From: Romanomermis culicivorax
Lineage: Eukaryota; Nematoda; Enoplea; Mermithida; Mermithidae
Assembly: GCA_963922205.1 (NCBI GenBank)
Contig: CAWUHX010000122.1
Coordinates: forward strand, 950,247-1,014,246
Length of the DNA stretch: 64,000 nt
Reading direction: 5' to 3'
The position numbers and the translations under genes were made by a program. The notes below the pieces were generated by a model, which was not told where the DNA came from, ran no database searches, and saw only the letters and a list, made by a program, of their open reading frames with translations. Of this stretch, positions 35,485 through 46,440 are shown in pieces. Position 1 is the stretch's first letter. Each line of letters opens with the position of its first letter.

Positions 35485-36141
35485 TCATTTAGGTGTATAC
35501 AAAATCATATGATCATTGTCGGGGAATATATTAGATCTAAGTCGATATTTTTCAGGACATGTCTGTGTAAGATCTATTAATAAATAACCGTATGGTTTAC
35601 TAGTAGCATCCTCATACGATTCTATGAAATAATTTGAGGTAGTTGGAAAAATCTGTCGAGCCAGTGTGCGGACTTGTAATCTATCGCTTGGGTTTTTTAA
35701 AAGAATTAAATATTGAGCGTTTATCCTACTCGTACGCATTCCATCAAAAAAGGCATTCTGAACTATATGTATAATTGATATATTCCAATGATGCGATCCT
35801 TTAGTAAAAAGTTGAGTTAAACTTTGATCATTCTTCATCTCTTGCATCATATCATCCATAATTAATAATTTAGGTGTATCTTTACTTTTCTGAAGTTCAT
35901 TCAAATCAGGCGAACCTTGAATAAATTCTACATAAGAACATTTCTGAACTAATTCATCGTAAGCTTCTTGCCATTCCGAATAACACCAATAAATTTTCAC
36001 TGGAGCAGGGTGAAGCATTTCTTTAGCAAAAATTACAAGTTTTTTAACAAATTGTGTTTTTCCTGATTTTGTTGGAGCAGAAACTATACAGTTAAATGGA
36101 TGTTTCCATATATAAAACTTTTCATCATCATCATTTGACAT
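35485..36141 (-). CDS. Packaging ATPase (FtsK/HerA, A32-like)
   Basis: 218 residues from the ATG at 36141; an in-frame start at 36168 would add nine residues (MVFVVVKKE). Walker A is NCIVSAPTKSGKTQFVKKL and Walker B is PKLLIMDDMMQEM, followed by the sensor-like region HHWNISIIHIVQNAF and an Arg-containing stretch NPSDRLQVRTLARQ. This is the genome-packaging motor ATPase of Polintons, virophages and large DNA viruses. It lies towards the divergent promoter region, with the two-exon gene upstream. Confidence 0.87.
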   Translation of the reverse strand: MSNDDDEKFYIWKHPFNCIVSAPTKSGKTQFVKKLVIFAKEMLHPAPVKIYWCYSEWQEAYDELVQKCSYVEFIQGSPDLNELQKSKDTPKLLIMDDMMQEMKNDQSLTQLFTKGSHHWNISIIHIVQNAFFDGMRTSRINAQYLILLKNPSDRLQVRTLARQIFPTTSNYFIESYEDATSKPYGYLLIDLTQTCPEKYRLRSNIFPDNDHMILYTPK

Positions 36142-36168
36142 CTCTTTTTTGACAACAACAAAAACCAA

Positions 36169-36470
36169 CCACCTTTTTACTTGAACAATTTTTAAAATGA
36201 TTTTTATTATTTAAAACAAAATGTTACATAATTATCAAAATTACAATATAAAGCAGTGCGCATGTAAAAACATAAAGATAGATGATTATATAAAATAGAA
36301 TAGCATTACTGTATGCAAAATATACGCGCAATGTATGTATGTATGAAATTATATATATATAACAAGCAAATACGTAAGCAATTACATAAGCAATCAAAAT
36401 ATAGCTAATTAAAACATACAAGCTGTAATGAATGAATGAATGAATGAATGAATGAATGTAAGCAAAACTT
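36169..36470. repeat. AT-rich spacer with TGAA and TATG microrepeats
   Basis: A gap between the ATPase start and the next gene's stop. It includes (GAAT)n at about 36427-36457, TATGTATGTATG near 36332 and TATATATATA near 36350. An apparent open frame on the minus strand across it is made of such repeats and I do not believe it is coding. Confidence 0.5.
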
Positions 36471-37693
36471 TTACAATTTACTGCTAATAAAATCGCGTAG
36501 TGTTTTGATAACAACAGCATCATCAAAATCATAATGATAACCTTCATCAATAAAACAAGCTACAGTATCCTTAAGAATTTTACGGCCAGTACTTGTAAGT
36601 GGTATACATCTAAATATGTCAATCATCTGTTTAAAAGCGCGAAGACTGTAATAACCTTGAACTTCACCTATAACATATTCAAAACAGTCAATGATAAGTC
36701 CCATCTTTTCATATAAACGATTAACTGTTGGTGTAATTGTGATATTATATATGGAATTACGAGCTGGACACTGATGATCCTCAACAATTCCTACCTCTTT
36801 CGCGCAATAACAATCAAAAATACACCCATTAAAGATGTCTTGTATAACTAACTCAGCACATATAATTATAAATAATTTTTCACCTTTTACTACTTGCTCA
36901 TCAAAAAACCATGGAATATCTAAACCCGGAACACGTAACTCACAAATACGTCTGGTTTCGGCGTCCAACGAATTGGTATCCGACGCTGAATCGTAGTCTG
37001 GATCATTGAAACAATTGATGAAGAGATCATTAATAAACGACGTTTGAACGCTAGCTTCCTTTTGATCTTCACGAGCATTGCTTTGTTCTCCGGCGAATTT
37101 TGTAGCATGAATCCCTTCTTCTTCTTCTTTTATAATTTTCTTATCTGCACCGACTTCTTCTTCTTTAACAATTTTCGGGGTAGAACCATTTTTTCCAGCT
37201 ACGTCGTCGTTTTCGTTTGTTTTGCGTTTTATCGCTAGCTGGAGATTTGCTGCTAAAGCGTTGTACTCGTTTGAAATAGCTGGAGCTATCTCATGTATCA
37301 TATTGGTCCAGCGCCAAAATTGCTAAAGAATAAAACATTATATTTTAAAAGAAAGAAAGAAAGAAAGAAAGAATTCATATATCAACTCACTTCTTTAGAT
37401 AAGCACCATGTCGTTCCATTAAACAAATTGTTAAATCGTACTGTAACCCCGTCGCTCTCGACCAGCATTTTATAACCAAGGTTGATGCCGCATCGACCTC
37501 CATGTGAAAATGTCTTTTCAATAATATTGACATTGCGACCTAGTATACCGTATTGTGGTAAAATGAGCTTGAATCCGCGACCGTACGCCTCTTTTGTTTT
37601 AGGGTCGACGTTACGAAAATAGATTGACACGTATCTACCTTCAACCACTACAAATAATGCCATGTTTTCGTCTAACATAAACTGGTGTTCCAT
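36471..37693 (-). CDS. Unassigned Polinton protein, possible PC4-like N-terminus (two exons)
   Basis: Exons 37693-37391 and 37322-36471, joined in phase 0 across a 68 bp intron containing a (TTTC)n tract, give 384 residues. The N-terminal ~130 residues contain two similar beta-rich stretches (ALFVVVEGRYVSIYFRNVD and KMLVESDGVTVRFNNLF) followed by SKEQFWRWTNMIHEIAP. This loosely recalls PC4/p15 ssDNA-binding folds, where a curved sheet is followed by a helix opening with a Leu/Trp pair. A Lys/Glu-rich linker follows, then a Cys-containing C-terminal half (IFNGCIFDCYCAKE, HQCPARNSIYNITI). Not recognised as a named family; a role in replication or early transcription is a guess from its place beside the divergent promoter. 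Confidence 0.6.
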
Positions 37694-38500
37694 TTTTGAA
37701 AATTCTTGAAGAAATATTAAAGAGAGAGAGAGAGAAGAAGCGAGTAGTTTTTGTAGCAACAAAACAGATAAATGTATAAAGTGTTCAAAATTTTGAGTAA
37801 AAGGAGGTTATAGTTATAATAAAATAACCAAGATATATAGCTTATAGCTGTAAGAGGAGGAGTTATAAGCATAATAAATATTCAAGACATATATCCTACA
37901 GTATTCTACTATTCTGAGGAGTATATGAGAGGAGGAGCTATGTTCTACAAAAATAAAATAAAATGTATTTATGTGGTACGGTAACCTTTGAGATCAAAGC
38001 TAGAAAAATATATGTGTTTTATGTGTTATAGTAATTATCAAGGTCAAAGCTATAGAAGCAATATAGCCACGTGCGCATGAGTTATAATGGTCTTTAAAGC
38101 TTTTCCACATAAAAAGAAAAGATGGTGCAACAGGGTTATAAGCAGCTATTACAGTTATTTTATAGCTTCAAGAATCAAAACAAAAATACTAGGGTTGTAC
38201 AGTAAAACAGGTTTTCAACTGGTTTTAACTGGTAATATGCTAATAAAATAAGCTAAAGAAATGATATGGGCACGTGTTTATGAGTTATAGAGGTCTTTAA
38301 AGCTTTCCCATCATAAAAAAGAAAAGTACTACATTAACCTCGTAAACAATAATTAAATCTCTACCATAAAATTAATAGTTTTTGCTGATTTATAAAAATT
38401 TTCTATTATTATTATTACCGTATAAGTTTTTAATGAATAGGTTGTTTTCTATTTTTCTAGTTTATAGTTTTTATATTTTCTAGTTTAGATAATTTTTATA
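37694..38500. promoter_or_regulatory. Divergent control region between minus-strand genes and polymerase
   Basis: About 800 bp with the two transcription units pointing away from it. It holds a 55-60 bp duplication, 38066-38121 and 38268-38326, each with CACGTG followed by TCTTTAAAGCTTT and AAAAAGAAAAG. It also has GGAGGAGTTATAAGC (about 37856) and GGAGGAGCTATGT (about 37931), and two copies of TCAAAGCTA (about 37996 and 38044). CACGTG is the canonical E-box (bHLH) site. The repeats suggest an enhancer-like or early promoter, but no TATA box can be assigned with certainty. Confidence 0.45.
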
Positions 38501-41500
38501 ATGAAACCTATTTATGAGGATATTACTTCGGACGAAGACGACATGCCTATGGAAATTTTAGAAGATATTACTTCTGATGAAGACGACGATGAAACAATAG
38601 TGAATGAGTCTTCAGAGAATATTACCTCTGAGAAAGAAGAAGAAGAAGAAGAAGAAGAAACACTCGATAATAATGTTATTTTGGAAGAAGAAGAAGAAGG
38701 AACTGTTTTAGATTATGATGATGATGAAGATGATCAATACAAAAGTTATACGCCTTACAGTTCTGATGAGGAAGAAATTTACGAAACAGTTCAAATTGGT
38801 GGTGGTGGCGGGGGTAGTGGAGGTGTAACGAATGCATCTTTTGTTGCGGATGATTTTTTCGAACTAGGTCAACCCAGTACTGTAAATATTAGGCGTTTTA
38901 ATACCGAGGGTCGCGAGTACTCTGTGAACTTTCGTAATACTGAACATATGGATGATTTAAATGCTCAAATAGTACCAACATTTCAACGTATAGTAGAGCG
39001 AATTTCTGAGAATGTCGCTGATAATGCGTTTATAGGGTTTTCCTTTGACCATCCAGATTTGACAAAAGGTCGTGTTTTGATACCTTTTAGACCGAAACAT
39101 GCTTTAACTGGAGATTTGATTGTAAACACTCTTAATGCTGTTCTTCAATCAAATGAGCAAATACAAATTGATAGTCGTCAGTCTACAATTCGTACCATTG
39201 TTGTAACACCACCTGCGGGTAGCGGTAAGCTGATTAAAATTACTTATGTAAGATTTTTATTTATTTATTTATTTATTTAAGGTATTCACAATGCTCATCA
39301 ATATTTAAAACATAATGATTTTCTAAAAGATAAACGCTGTATTATTCAAATCAGCAACACGGATGATTTATGTTTTGCTAGAGCTCTAGTTGTTGCTAGA
39401 GCTTACATTCATAAAAAAGATAAGAATGCTGAGCACAAATGGGAAAGTATTCGAAAGTCTGACAAGTCACATCTGCTGCAAACAAAGGTTGCTAAAGAAC
39501 TGATGACCTTAGCAGGCTTAGCTAATCATCAAGGAGCTTGCGGTTTTCATCAGTGGGAACAATTGCAAACTGTTTTATTACCCGATTATCAAATCAAAGT
39601 TTTTAGCAGAGAACGCTTTAAAGATTTAATATTTAGAGGTTAGAGTTTTTTATTTTTCAGTTATTGTGTACGTATTTAGAGTTTTAAGGACCTGAAGCAA
39701 CGCATGTTTTAAATATTTACCACCATGATAACCATTACTCCGTCATTACAAAGATGCCTGGATTTTTTGACCGCAGCTACTTTTGTCCTCATTGCGATCT
39801 GGCCTACAACAACAAAATGGAACACAGATGCAGAAACGTTTGTCCTCTGTGTTACAATACACCCCCATGTAATCAATTTAATGCTCGAAAATGCAAAGAT
39901 TGTCTGCATTATTTTAAAAACGATAAGTGTTTTGCTCGACACAAGCTTGTTTTTACTCAAAGAGGTCAATCCAAACGTCAAAAAACAGGTTTATCTATTT
40001 GCGATCGTTTCAAAGTGTGCGAACAATGTGATACACTGGTTCGACGAGCACATTCTAATCCTCATAATTGCGGTTATTTTGAATGTAAAACATGCAAGAA
40101 AAGCGTACCTAAAAAAGGTAATAGATATGGTGTAATTATTTTATTTTATATGAAAATTTTTATTTTAGATCATTTATGTTTTATGCAACCTGTTGGTAGC
40201 GAGCAAATTGAAGAGGAAGAAGATATATTTGAAACAAATGTTGATGAGGATGAGTGTCTAGATGATAATGAAACAGGAATTAACGATAAATGTCCTGTTA
40301 ATCAAAAATTTGTTTTTTATGATTTTGAGACTACACAGGAAAAAATTCTACAACAAAGCGAATTAGGGGATGTGTTCGAACACGAACCAAATTTATGTGT
40401 TGTCCATACTGTATGCGATCAGTGTCGTCAAAAAGAGGGAAATTTTTGCTGCAATACATGCGGTCAACGCGAACGTATTTTCAAAGGATCTACATGTCTA
40501 AATGATTTCTGCGAATACCTTTTTGCAAAAGGTATGAAAAACATTACCGCAATAGCGCATAATTCTCGAGGATTCGATGGACAATTTATAATGCAGTTTT
40601 TGTATCGTAATGGACATCATAAACTACATATCATTAATAAGGGTGAATTAGTAAATTGTTTATAGTTTTTCATTTTCATCTATTTATTTATTTTTAGGTT
40701 TAGAGTTGATGTGTATCAAAGTAGGGTCGATAAAAATTATTGATTCTCTGAACTTTCTCCCGATGCCTTTGGCGGCTTTACCGAAAACATTTGGAATAAG
40801 TGAAATATGTAAAGGATATTTCCCTCATTTCTTTAACAGAAAAGAAAATTACGGATATATTGGCTCATATCCATCACCCAATATGTACGGTTACAATGCT
40901 ATGAAACCTGCGGCTCGTGCCACATTTCTGGAGTGGTATAATCAAAAGCTTGAAGCAGTAAGTTTGCAAAAGTATAAAGTTTTGCATTTAAATGCATCAT
41001 TGTTTAGGGTTGTCAATTTAATTTTGATAATGAGTTAATTGACTACTGTCGTAGCGATGTGCAAGTTTTACGACAATGTTGTATGAAATTTCGCGATATT
41101 TTTATGGAAGAAACAAATGTCGATCCTTTTGAAAATTCAATAACCATTGCTAGTGCTTGCAACTTAGTTTTCCGACGTTTATTTTTGAAGCCAGATACTA
41201 TTGGTGTAATACCATACAAAGGTTATGGTAAAGAAGAAAGACAATCTGTTATAGCCTTAAAATGGTTGAAGTGGTTAGTCCATAAAAATGAAAACCTGTA
41301 TATTCGACATAAACTTAATGGTGGCGAAGTTCAAATTGGAAGATACAAAGTTGATGGTTTATCAGGTAATTTTGTTCAAATTTTTGAAATTTTAATATCT
41401 ATATGTTTGCTCATTAAGACACCACAATTTATGAATTTCACGGTTGTTATTGGCATGGTTGCCCTAAATGTATGAAAAATAGATATCAATTAACAGCCGA

Positions 41501-43303
41501 TAATAATACAAAAGCAGTCGATGCATATGAGCGCACTTTTAACCGTGTTATGGAACTTCAATCACTCGGTTATAGCGTAGTGGAAATGTGGGAGTGCGAA
41601 CTTTTACAACAACTTCACTCAGATCCCGAAATGAAAACATTTTTTGATACAGTCAAAATACCGGAACCTATAAATCCTCGAGAAGGTAAAATCTTGAATT
41701 GTTCTTTTTATTTTGTCAAAAGTTTTCTTGTTTTAGCTTTCTTTGGTGGTCGCACTAATGCTGTAAAACTGTATCATAAAATTAAGTACAATCAAGATGG
41801 TACACCTGCAGAAAAGATCAATTATGTAGATGTATGCAGTTTATACCCGTTTGTCAACAAATATGGGAAATACCCTACAGGTCATCCAAAAATCTTTACT
41901 GAAGATTTTGAAGAGGTCAGTTCAACGTCACAACCTTATGAGGGGTTAATCAAGTGTAAGGTTTTACCACCTCCCAAACTCTTACATCCTGTTTTACCGT
42001 ATCGACATGGTGGTAAATTATTGTTTCCTTTATGCAAAACTTGCACGCATGATTCACAAAAGACCGCATGTGTGCATAACGACCAAGACAGAGCATTAGA
42101 CGGTACATGGGTTACGATAGAATTATATAAAGCCTTAGAGAAGGGATATAAGGTATATTGTTACGGTAATGGTTCTTTTTCTATGTATATTATTTTTGTT
42201 TCAGATCCTCAAGATTTTCGAGGTTTGGCATTATGATAACATTGAGCAATATCATCCAACCAAAAACCCCACTGGTGGTTTATTTACTCAATACGTCAAT
42301 ACCTTTATGAAAATGAAACTAGTAAATTTTATATTATGTAAATGTGACAGAATTTGATTGTAATTTTTATAGGAGAGTGAAGGCTATCCTGCTAAAGCTC
42401 AAACAGATGAGCAAAAACGTGAATACGAGATGGAGGTCTACAATCGTGAGAATATTTCACTGGATTCTTCAAAAATTTTAAAAAATCCTGGAAAGAGGGC
42501 TTTGGCTAAATTAATGCTAAATTCTTTCTGGGGAAAAGTAACTATGCATAGTTTTTTGTATTTCATTTAATTATTTTTATGTTTTTTAGTTTGGTCAACG
42601 AAACAATATGGATAAGACTGTTATCCACAATGCACCCAAAGAATATTTTGAACTTGTAATGAATGTCGCCAATATTATTAAGAATGTTAGACTAATCAAT
42701 GAACAATTGGTGTCAACAACATATTGTCAACATGATGATTTTGCCGAAGTCATGGGAAATACTAACGCTGTTATTGCAGCTTATACGACGGCTCAAGCTC
42801 GATTAAAGTTATATTCTTACATTGAATGATTAAAAAGTCGAGTATTGTATTTTGACACGGATAGTATTATTTACCTGTCAACAGTTGACAAACAACAATA
42901 TCAAGTACCCACTGGTTGGTGTCTTGGTGAAATGACTGACGAGTTACGTGAATATGGTTCTGGATCTTACATTACCGAATTTGTTAGTGGAGGTCCTAAA
43001 AATTACGCCTACAGGTTGTACAGTCCCTCTACAGACCAATACCGTCACGTAATCAAAGTCCGCGGTATCACTTTGTCATCAGATACTATGAAAAAAGTTA
43101 ATTTTTATTCGCTTCGTCGAATGGTTTTTGCTTTTGTAAAAAACAATGGAAAAGAAGAAGTAGATGTACATAGTCTCCGTATAGAACGTCAGCAAGATCG
43201 TAAAGTTGTTACTCGTAAAACTTTGAAAAAATTTCGTATAGTATATGATAAACGTATTTTGAAACGTAATTTTTGTACATTTCCTTATGGTTGGACTAAA
43301 TAA
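38501..43303 (+). CDS. Protein-primed DNA polymerase B, 11 exons, one in-frame stop
   Basis: Exons: 38501-39224, 39282-39638, 39689-40117, 40166-40642, 40698-40957, 41008-41365, 41419-41685, 41737-42152, 42205-42321, 42373-42537, 42590-43303. The total is 4,284 bp, an exact multiple of three; introns are 48-57 bp. After an acidic N-terminus (EEEEEEE tract) comes the Polinton polymerase N-terminal region, a Cys/His-rich zinc region (FCPHCDLAYNNKMEHRC), exonuclease motifs FVFYDFETTQ, AHNSRGFDGQFI and YCRSDVQVL, YEFHGCYWHGCPKC, palm motif A DVCSLYPFVNKYGKYPTG, motif B KLMLNSFWGKFGQR and motif C YFDTDSIIY. A TGA at 42827-42829 interrupts the frame about seven codons before motif C. The rest is intact to the TAA. 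Confidence 0.85.
42827..42829 (+). pseudogene. In-frame TGA truncating the Polinton polymerase before motif C
   Basis: Reading frame 42590-43303 is open on both sides: ...AQARLKLYSYIE, stop, LKSRVLYFDTDSIIY... The downstream part keeps motif C and the C-terminus. As printed, the product would lack one of the two palm Asp motifs and be inactive. No intron with GT-AG borders that would remove the codon is evident without also removing conserved residues. A sequencing error or a very recent mutation are both possible. Confidence 0.75.
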
Positions 43304-43309
43304 TTTTAC

Positions 43310-43315
43310 AATAAA
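43310..43315 (+). terminator. Polyadenylation signal of the polymerase gene
   Basis: AATAAA seven bases after the polymerase stop codon, at the inner edge of the right TIR. The equivalent sequence in the left TIR is only partly conserved. Confidence 0.5.
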
Positions 43316-44542
43316 GTAGAATGTTGCATCGAATTAAAAATTTTTCTTTTTGATATGCAAAGATTTTTTCTTTTTTCTACATGTCTTTTACGACTATTTT
43401 TGATCATTTTTATAAAAGACCTTCTTGGTCGTTTTTGGCAGAACATCAAAATTTATACGCATGCACCCGTAAGGATAATGTTTCATCTCGTAATGACTCT
43501 CCCGAGAACTTACCCATTAAACAGACCATTACTGACCAATTTGACCGTTTGAGATTGACTTGAATGATCGTTCAGGAATGGGGCCTCCGAGCATATTTAC
43601 GCCTGCAGGTGGCGCCCTTTTGTCAAAGGGGGTCCAGGGGCGCAAATTTTTGAAAGGCTTATCCTGCCCACGGGAGAAGCCATTTTTACACACAATCGCT
43701 TTTTATTTCTTTTCCATGTTTTGTTCATTTTATCCCGAATCTGTATCCTTTACCGTACGTCAACTCTCCAAATTTTCTACACGCTTTTTAGGACCAGCTC
43801 GTTTGGTCATCTTTCTATAAAAGACCTTATTTGTCTACATGCTTTTTACGGCCAGCTCGCTCTGGTCATTTTTATAAAAGACCTTCTTGGTCATTTTTGG
43901 CAGAACATTAAAATTTTTACGCATGCACCCGTAAGGATAATGTTTCATCGCGTAATGACTCTCCTGAGATTTTACTCATTAAACAGACCATTACTGACCA
44001 GATTGACCGTTCTGACATTTGTTGACTTGAACGATCGTTCAGAAAATGGGACCTCCAAAATATTTTTACACCTGCAGGTGGCACCCTTTTGACAAAGGGG
44101 GTCCGGGGTGCAAATTTTTGTGGGCTTCCTCTTCCCAGAGGGGAAGCCGTTTTTACACTCAATCACTTTTTATTTCTTTTCCATTTTTTGTTCATTTTAG
44201 TTTTCCTTTTTACATTCATCATTGATTTTCCTTTTCCACGCACAGTAACACATTTATTACCATAATCGAAAAATTACCGTAATTCTACTATTACGGTAAC
44301 TCTAGAACATACATTTTTAACCGTGCGACCTATAAATCGACTTATATGTTTACTGTACGACCTATAAATCGACGAAGAAATTAATCGTATATGTTTACTG
44401 TACGACCTGTAAATCCGACAAAAGCAAAACGTGTATGTTTACTGTACGACCTATAAATCGAAAAAAGTGACAAATTATAGGTCGTACACAAAAGATAGGA
44501 GTATCCTTAAGCGTACGACCTATACGGGCCGGCCTTACTACT
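43310..44542 (-). repeat. Right TIR of the Polinton, with duplicated inner block
   Basis: About 1,233 bp. Its outer ~700 bp is almost identical, inverted, to the left TIR. The inner block occurs twice in tandem (about 43380-43750 and about 43850-44190), each with GATCGTTC, CGCCTGCAGGTGGCGCC-like and GGATAATGTTTCATC landmarks. The left TIR has only one copy in the aligned part plus a diverged one further in. The terminal hairpin TATAGGTCGTAC/GTACGACCTATA is conserved at about 44476-44524. Confidence 0.85.
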
Positions 44543-45171
44543 CACATGGGCTGGCGCGTTGCGCCCGTCCCGTCAGGGGCATTTTCAAAATGAAATCCAT
44601 TCTGATTTGTGCGATGGATGCTTTTTTCTGCATTTACTGGTTTACACATCCAAGTTTACACTTCGATATTTAGAATGTCGCAAAGAATTTGTAATATGAG
44701 TGGCTAGTGGACGGAGGAGGGTTAATTTGCGCTTGTTCCTTACATGTTGAAACAGTAGGTAGCGTTGGTTGCCTGAACATACATGCTGCAACACTTAAAA
44801 AAATTTGCGAAAAATTCAGGGGTCGCTTAAGTGCATAAGAAATACAATTTGAATATGTCTTTCACTAAAGGCTTGCATAATTTTGCTTGAACTTGCTTTC
44901 CGCTAATGTTTTTCATCTGCATTGATAATTGTAGGGAATAAGCTGTCGAAACATATTCATTTTGTTGAGTTTCGGACTTCGTTGCTAAAAAATATTCCGC
45001 CTAAAATAGATAGGTGTTCTAACATCCAAACAGCATATTTTTGCTTTTATATTAGTCAGATATGTGGAATTATTTGCCTAGACCGCACTTTTCAAAGTTT
45101 TAATGTTACTTTTTTGAACTTCAAGTATGCTTTGTTTAGAAAAATTGTTAAACTACAGCGTCATTCCCATT
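44543..45171. other. Flank between Polinton and small minus-strand gene
   Basis: No gene supported. The segment directly next to the element (CTGGCGCGTTGCGCCCGTCCC, about 44551) is GC-rich and contains the palindrome GGCGCGTTGCGCC. The rest is AT-rich. If the minus-strand gene has a longer 3' UTR it lies here. Confidence 0.35.
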
Positions 45172-45809
45172 TTAATGACGACTTTCTCGTCTCTCTTGCT
45201 CATTTTCCTCCGTCATCTCCTCAATTATTGTTGGGGTAGTCAAATCATGCTGAGGGTCAGCAAGAATCTGCTGAGGGCCAGAAACCACCCTCCACGTGCA
45301 TGTGTATGCAATCGACACAACGTTACCGAACGAAGGGGAAATTTTAGTTGGGTTCGGTTCGGTTGGTGGTTATAACCGTCGATCATTTTCCACAAAATTG
45401 CAGTTATACCTTCCGACCGAAAGTGGATTTTTGGAGATCCGTTCCACTCCCTTGAAAAAGGCGAGTATAAATAACCCCTTCAATTTGGTCTTACTTTTTC
45501 GCTACTCTCTTCCGCTACTTTCAAATCCTTAGTTACGAAAGTGACCAAATTTTTCGCCGCCGTTGCACTTAAGCCTTTCGGCCGCTGCTGTTGCCGACCC
45601 GTTGCCGACGTCGGCTGGCTAAGTCGAGATGGGGGCGGCGATGCTCGGTTGAGTAAGGCGGCGCCCGGTCGCTGAAGACTTTCGCCCACGGTTTTCGTAT
45701 TTTTCGCGGCCGACGGCTTCTGACGCTTGACGTTCGTACCGTCGCCTTTTAATTTGGGAGCAGGGTCGCCGCTGCCGGCCATTCGCCTGCGTTTCGAGCG
45801 TTGACTCAT
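45172..45809 (-). CDS. Small Lys/Arg-rich protein gene (two exons), unassigned
   Basis: Exons 45809-45495 and 45270-45172, joined in phase 0 (AAA|GTAAG ... CCTCAG|CAG), give 137 residues. It starts MSQRSKRRRMAGSGDPAPK, with a basic nuclear-signal-like cluster, then Pro/Ser/Gln-rich sequence (SPPPSRLSQPTSATGRQQQ) and a more ordered KNLVTFVTKDLKVAEESSEK. Exon 2 is acidic (IIEEMTEENEQERRESRH). Exon 1 is much GC-richer than its surroundings, typical of a real coding exon here. I do not recognise the protein; a small nuclear or chromatin protein is plausible. If only exon 1 were used, the frame would end six codons after the donor. Confidence 0.5.
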
Positions 45810-46079
45810 GCCGCGTATGTAATTATAGAGTGAAGGTCAATATCCATTTGTGTGTGCATCGCCTGCACATAACGATTGCAAACAAGAGTTGAAAATTAAA
45901 AATGTAATTGAATAGTTTACATTGAACAAAGCGCGTTGAAAAATGTCAATATACACGTAGAAACTGGATCCTGGGCGTAATAGTGAGAACCGGTGATTAA
46001 ACCTAAGTTAATACGCATATACATTGAAAATCGAGGAATATGATGTTACTGTAAGTCAGGATGCTTTTCTCTCTGATCA

Positions 46080-46440
46080 TCACACGTCACAGAGCAGTGT
46101 TTTTTTTGTGCCAAAACATGGTTTTTGGCACGAAAACATTTGGAATGGCCCAAAAAATTTTGAGCGTTTGTGCCAATTGGCAAAAAGTTTTGGACTGATC
46201 TGAGGCTAAATTTCATTGATTTTTAGTCATTTTTGGGGCTGAAACAGTGGTTTTTTTGGTGCCAAAACATGGTTTTTGGCACAAAAAATTTTGGAATGGC
46301 ACAAAAAATTTTGGGCGTTTGTGCCAATTGGCACAAAATTTTTGGCTGCTCAAACAATAAATTTCCTTGATTTTTAGAAGTTTTAGGGGCTGAAAATGCA
46401 AAAATTTTTCGACGCTCCGCGCCGAGTCAATAAATGTAAT
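46080..46440. repeat. TGTGCCAATTGGCACA palindromic repeat, cluster 1
   Basis: Two adjacent diverged units. Each has GTGCCAAAACATGGTTTTTGG, then TTGGAATGGCACAAAAAATTT, then a palindrome. The second unit contains the perfect 20 bp palindrome TTTGTGCCAATTGGCACAAA at 46318-46337, and it ends CGACGCTCCGCGCCGAGTCA. Open frames across these units in both directions arise from the repeat and are not genes. Confidence 0.6.

Larger units (their letters stand above)
24895..44542. mobile_element. Polinton/Maverick (adintovirus-like) element
   Basis: 19,648 bp between inverted ends AGTAGTAAGGCCGGCCCGTA (left) and its complement (right). The gene set is the diagnostic Polinton one: protein-primed DNA polymerase B, retrovirus-like integrase, adenain-type cysteine protease, FtsK/HerA-type packaging ATPase, double jelly-roll major capsid protein and putative penton. 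Size, arrangement and TIRs fit the class. No convincing 6 bp target duplication is visible (left flank CTAGAG, right flank CACATG), so the boundary may be off by a few bases or a flank may have changed. All visible genes are open except the polymerase, which has a single in-frame stop. It inserted between two host genes. Confidence 0.93.

Noticed and set aside
36224-36550. Open frame of ~108 codons on the minus strand rich in Ile, Tyr and His
   Set aside because: It is made of TGAA and TATG microrepeats, overlaps the C-terminus of the 384-residue gene, and has no protein-like features.
24889-44548. Six-base target duplication expected at Polinton borders
   Set aside because: CTAGAG on the left and CACATG on the right do not match, nor do shifted borders within a few bases, so I do not claim one.
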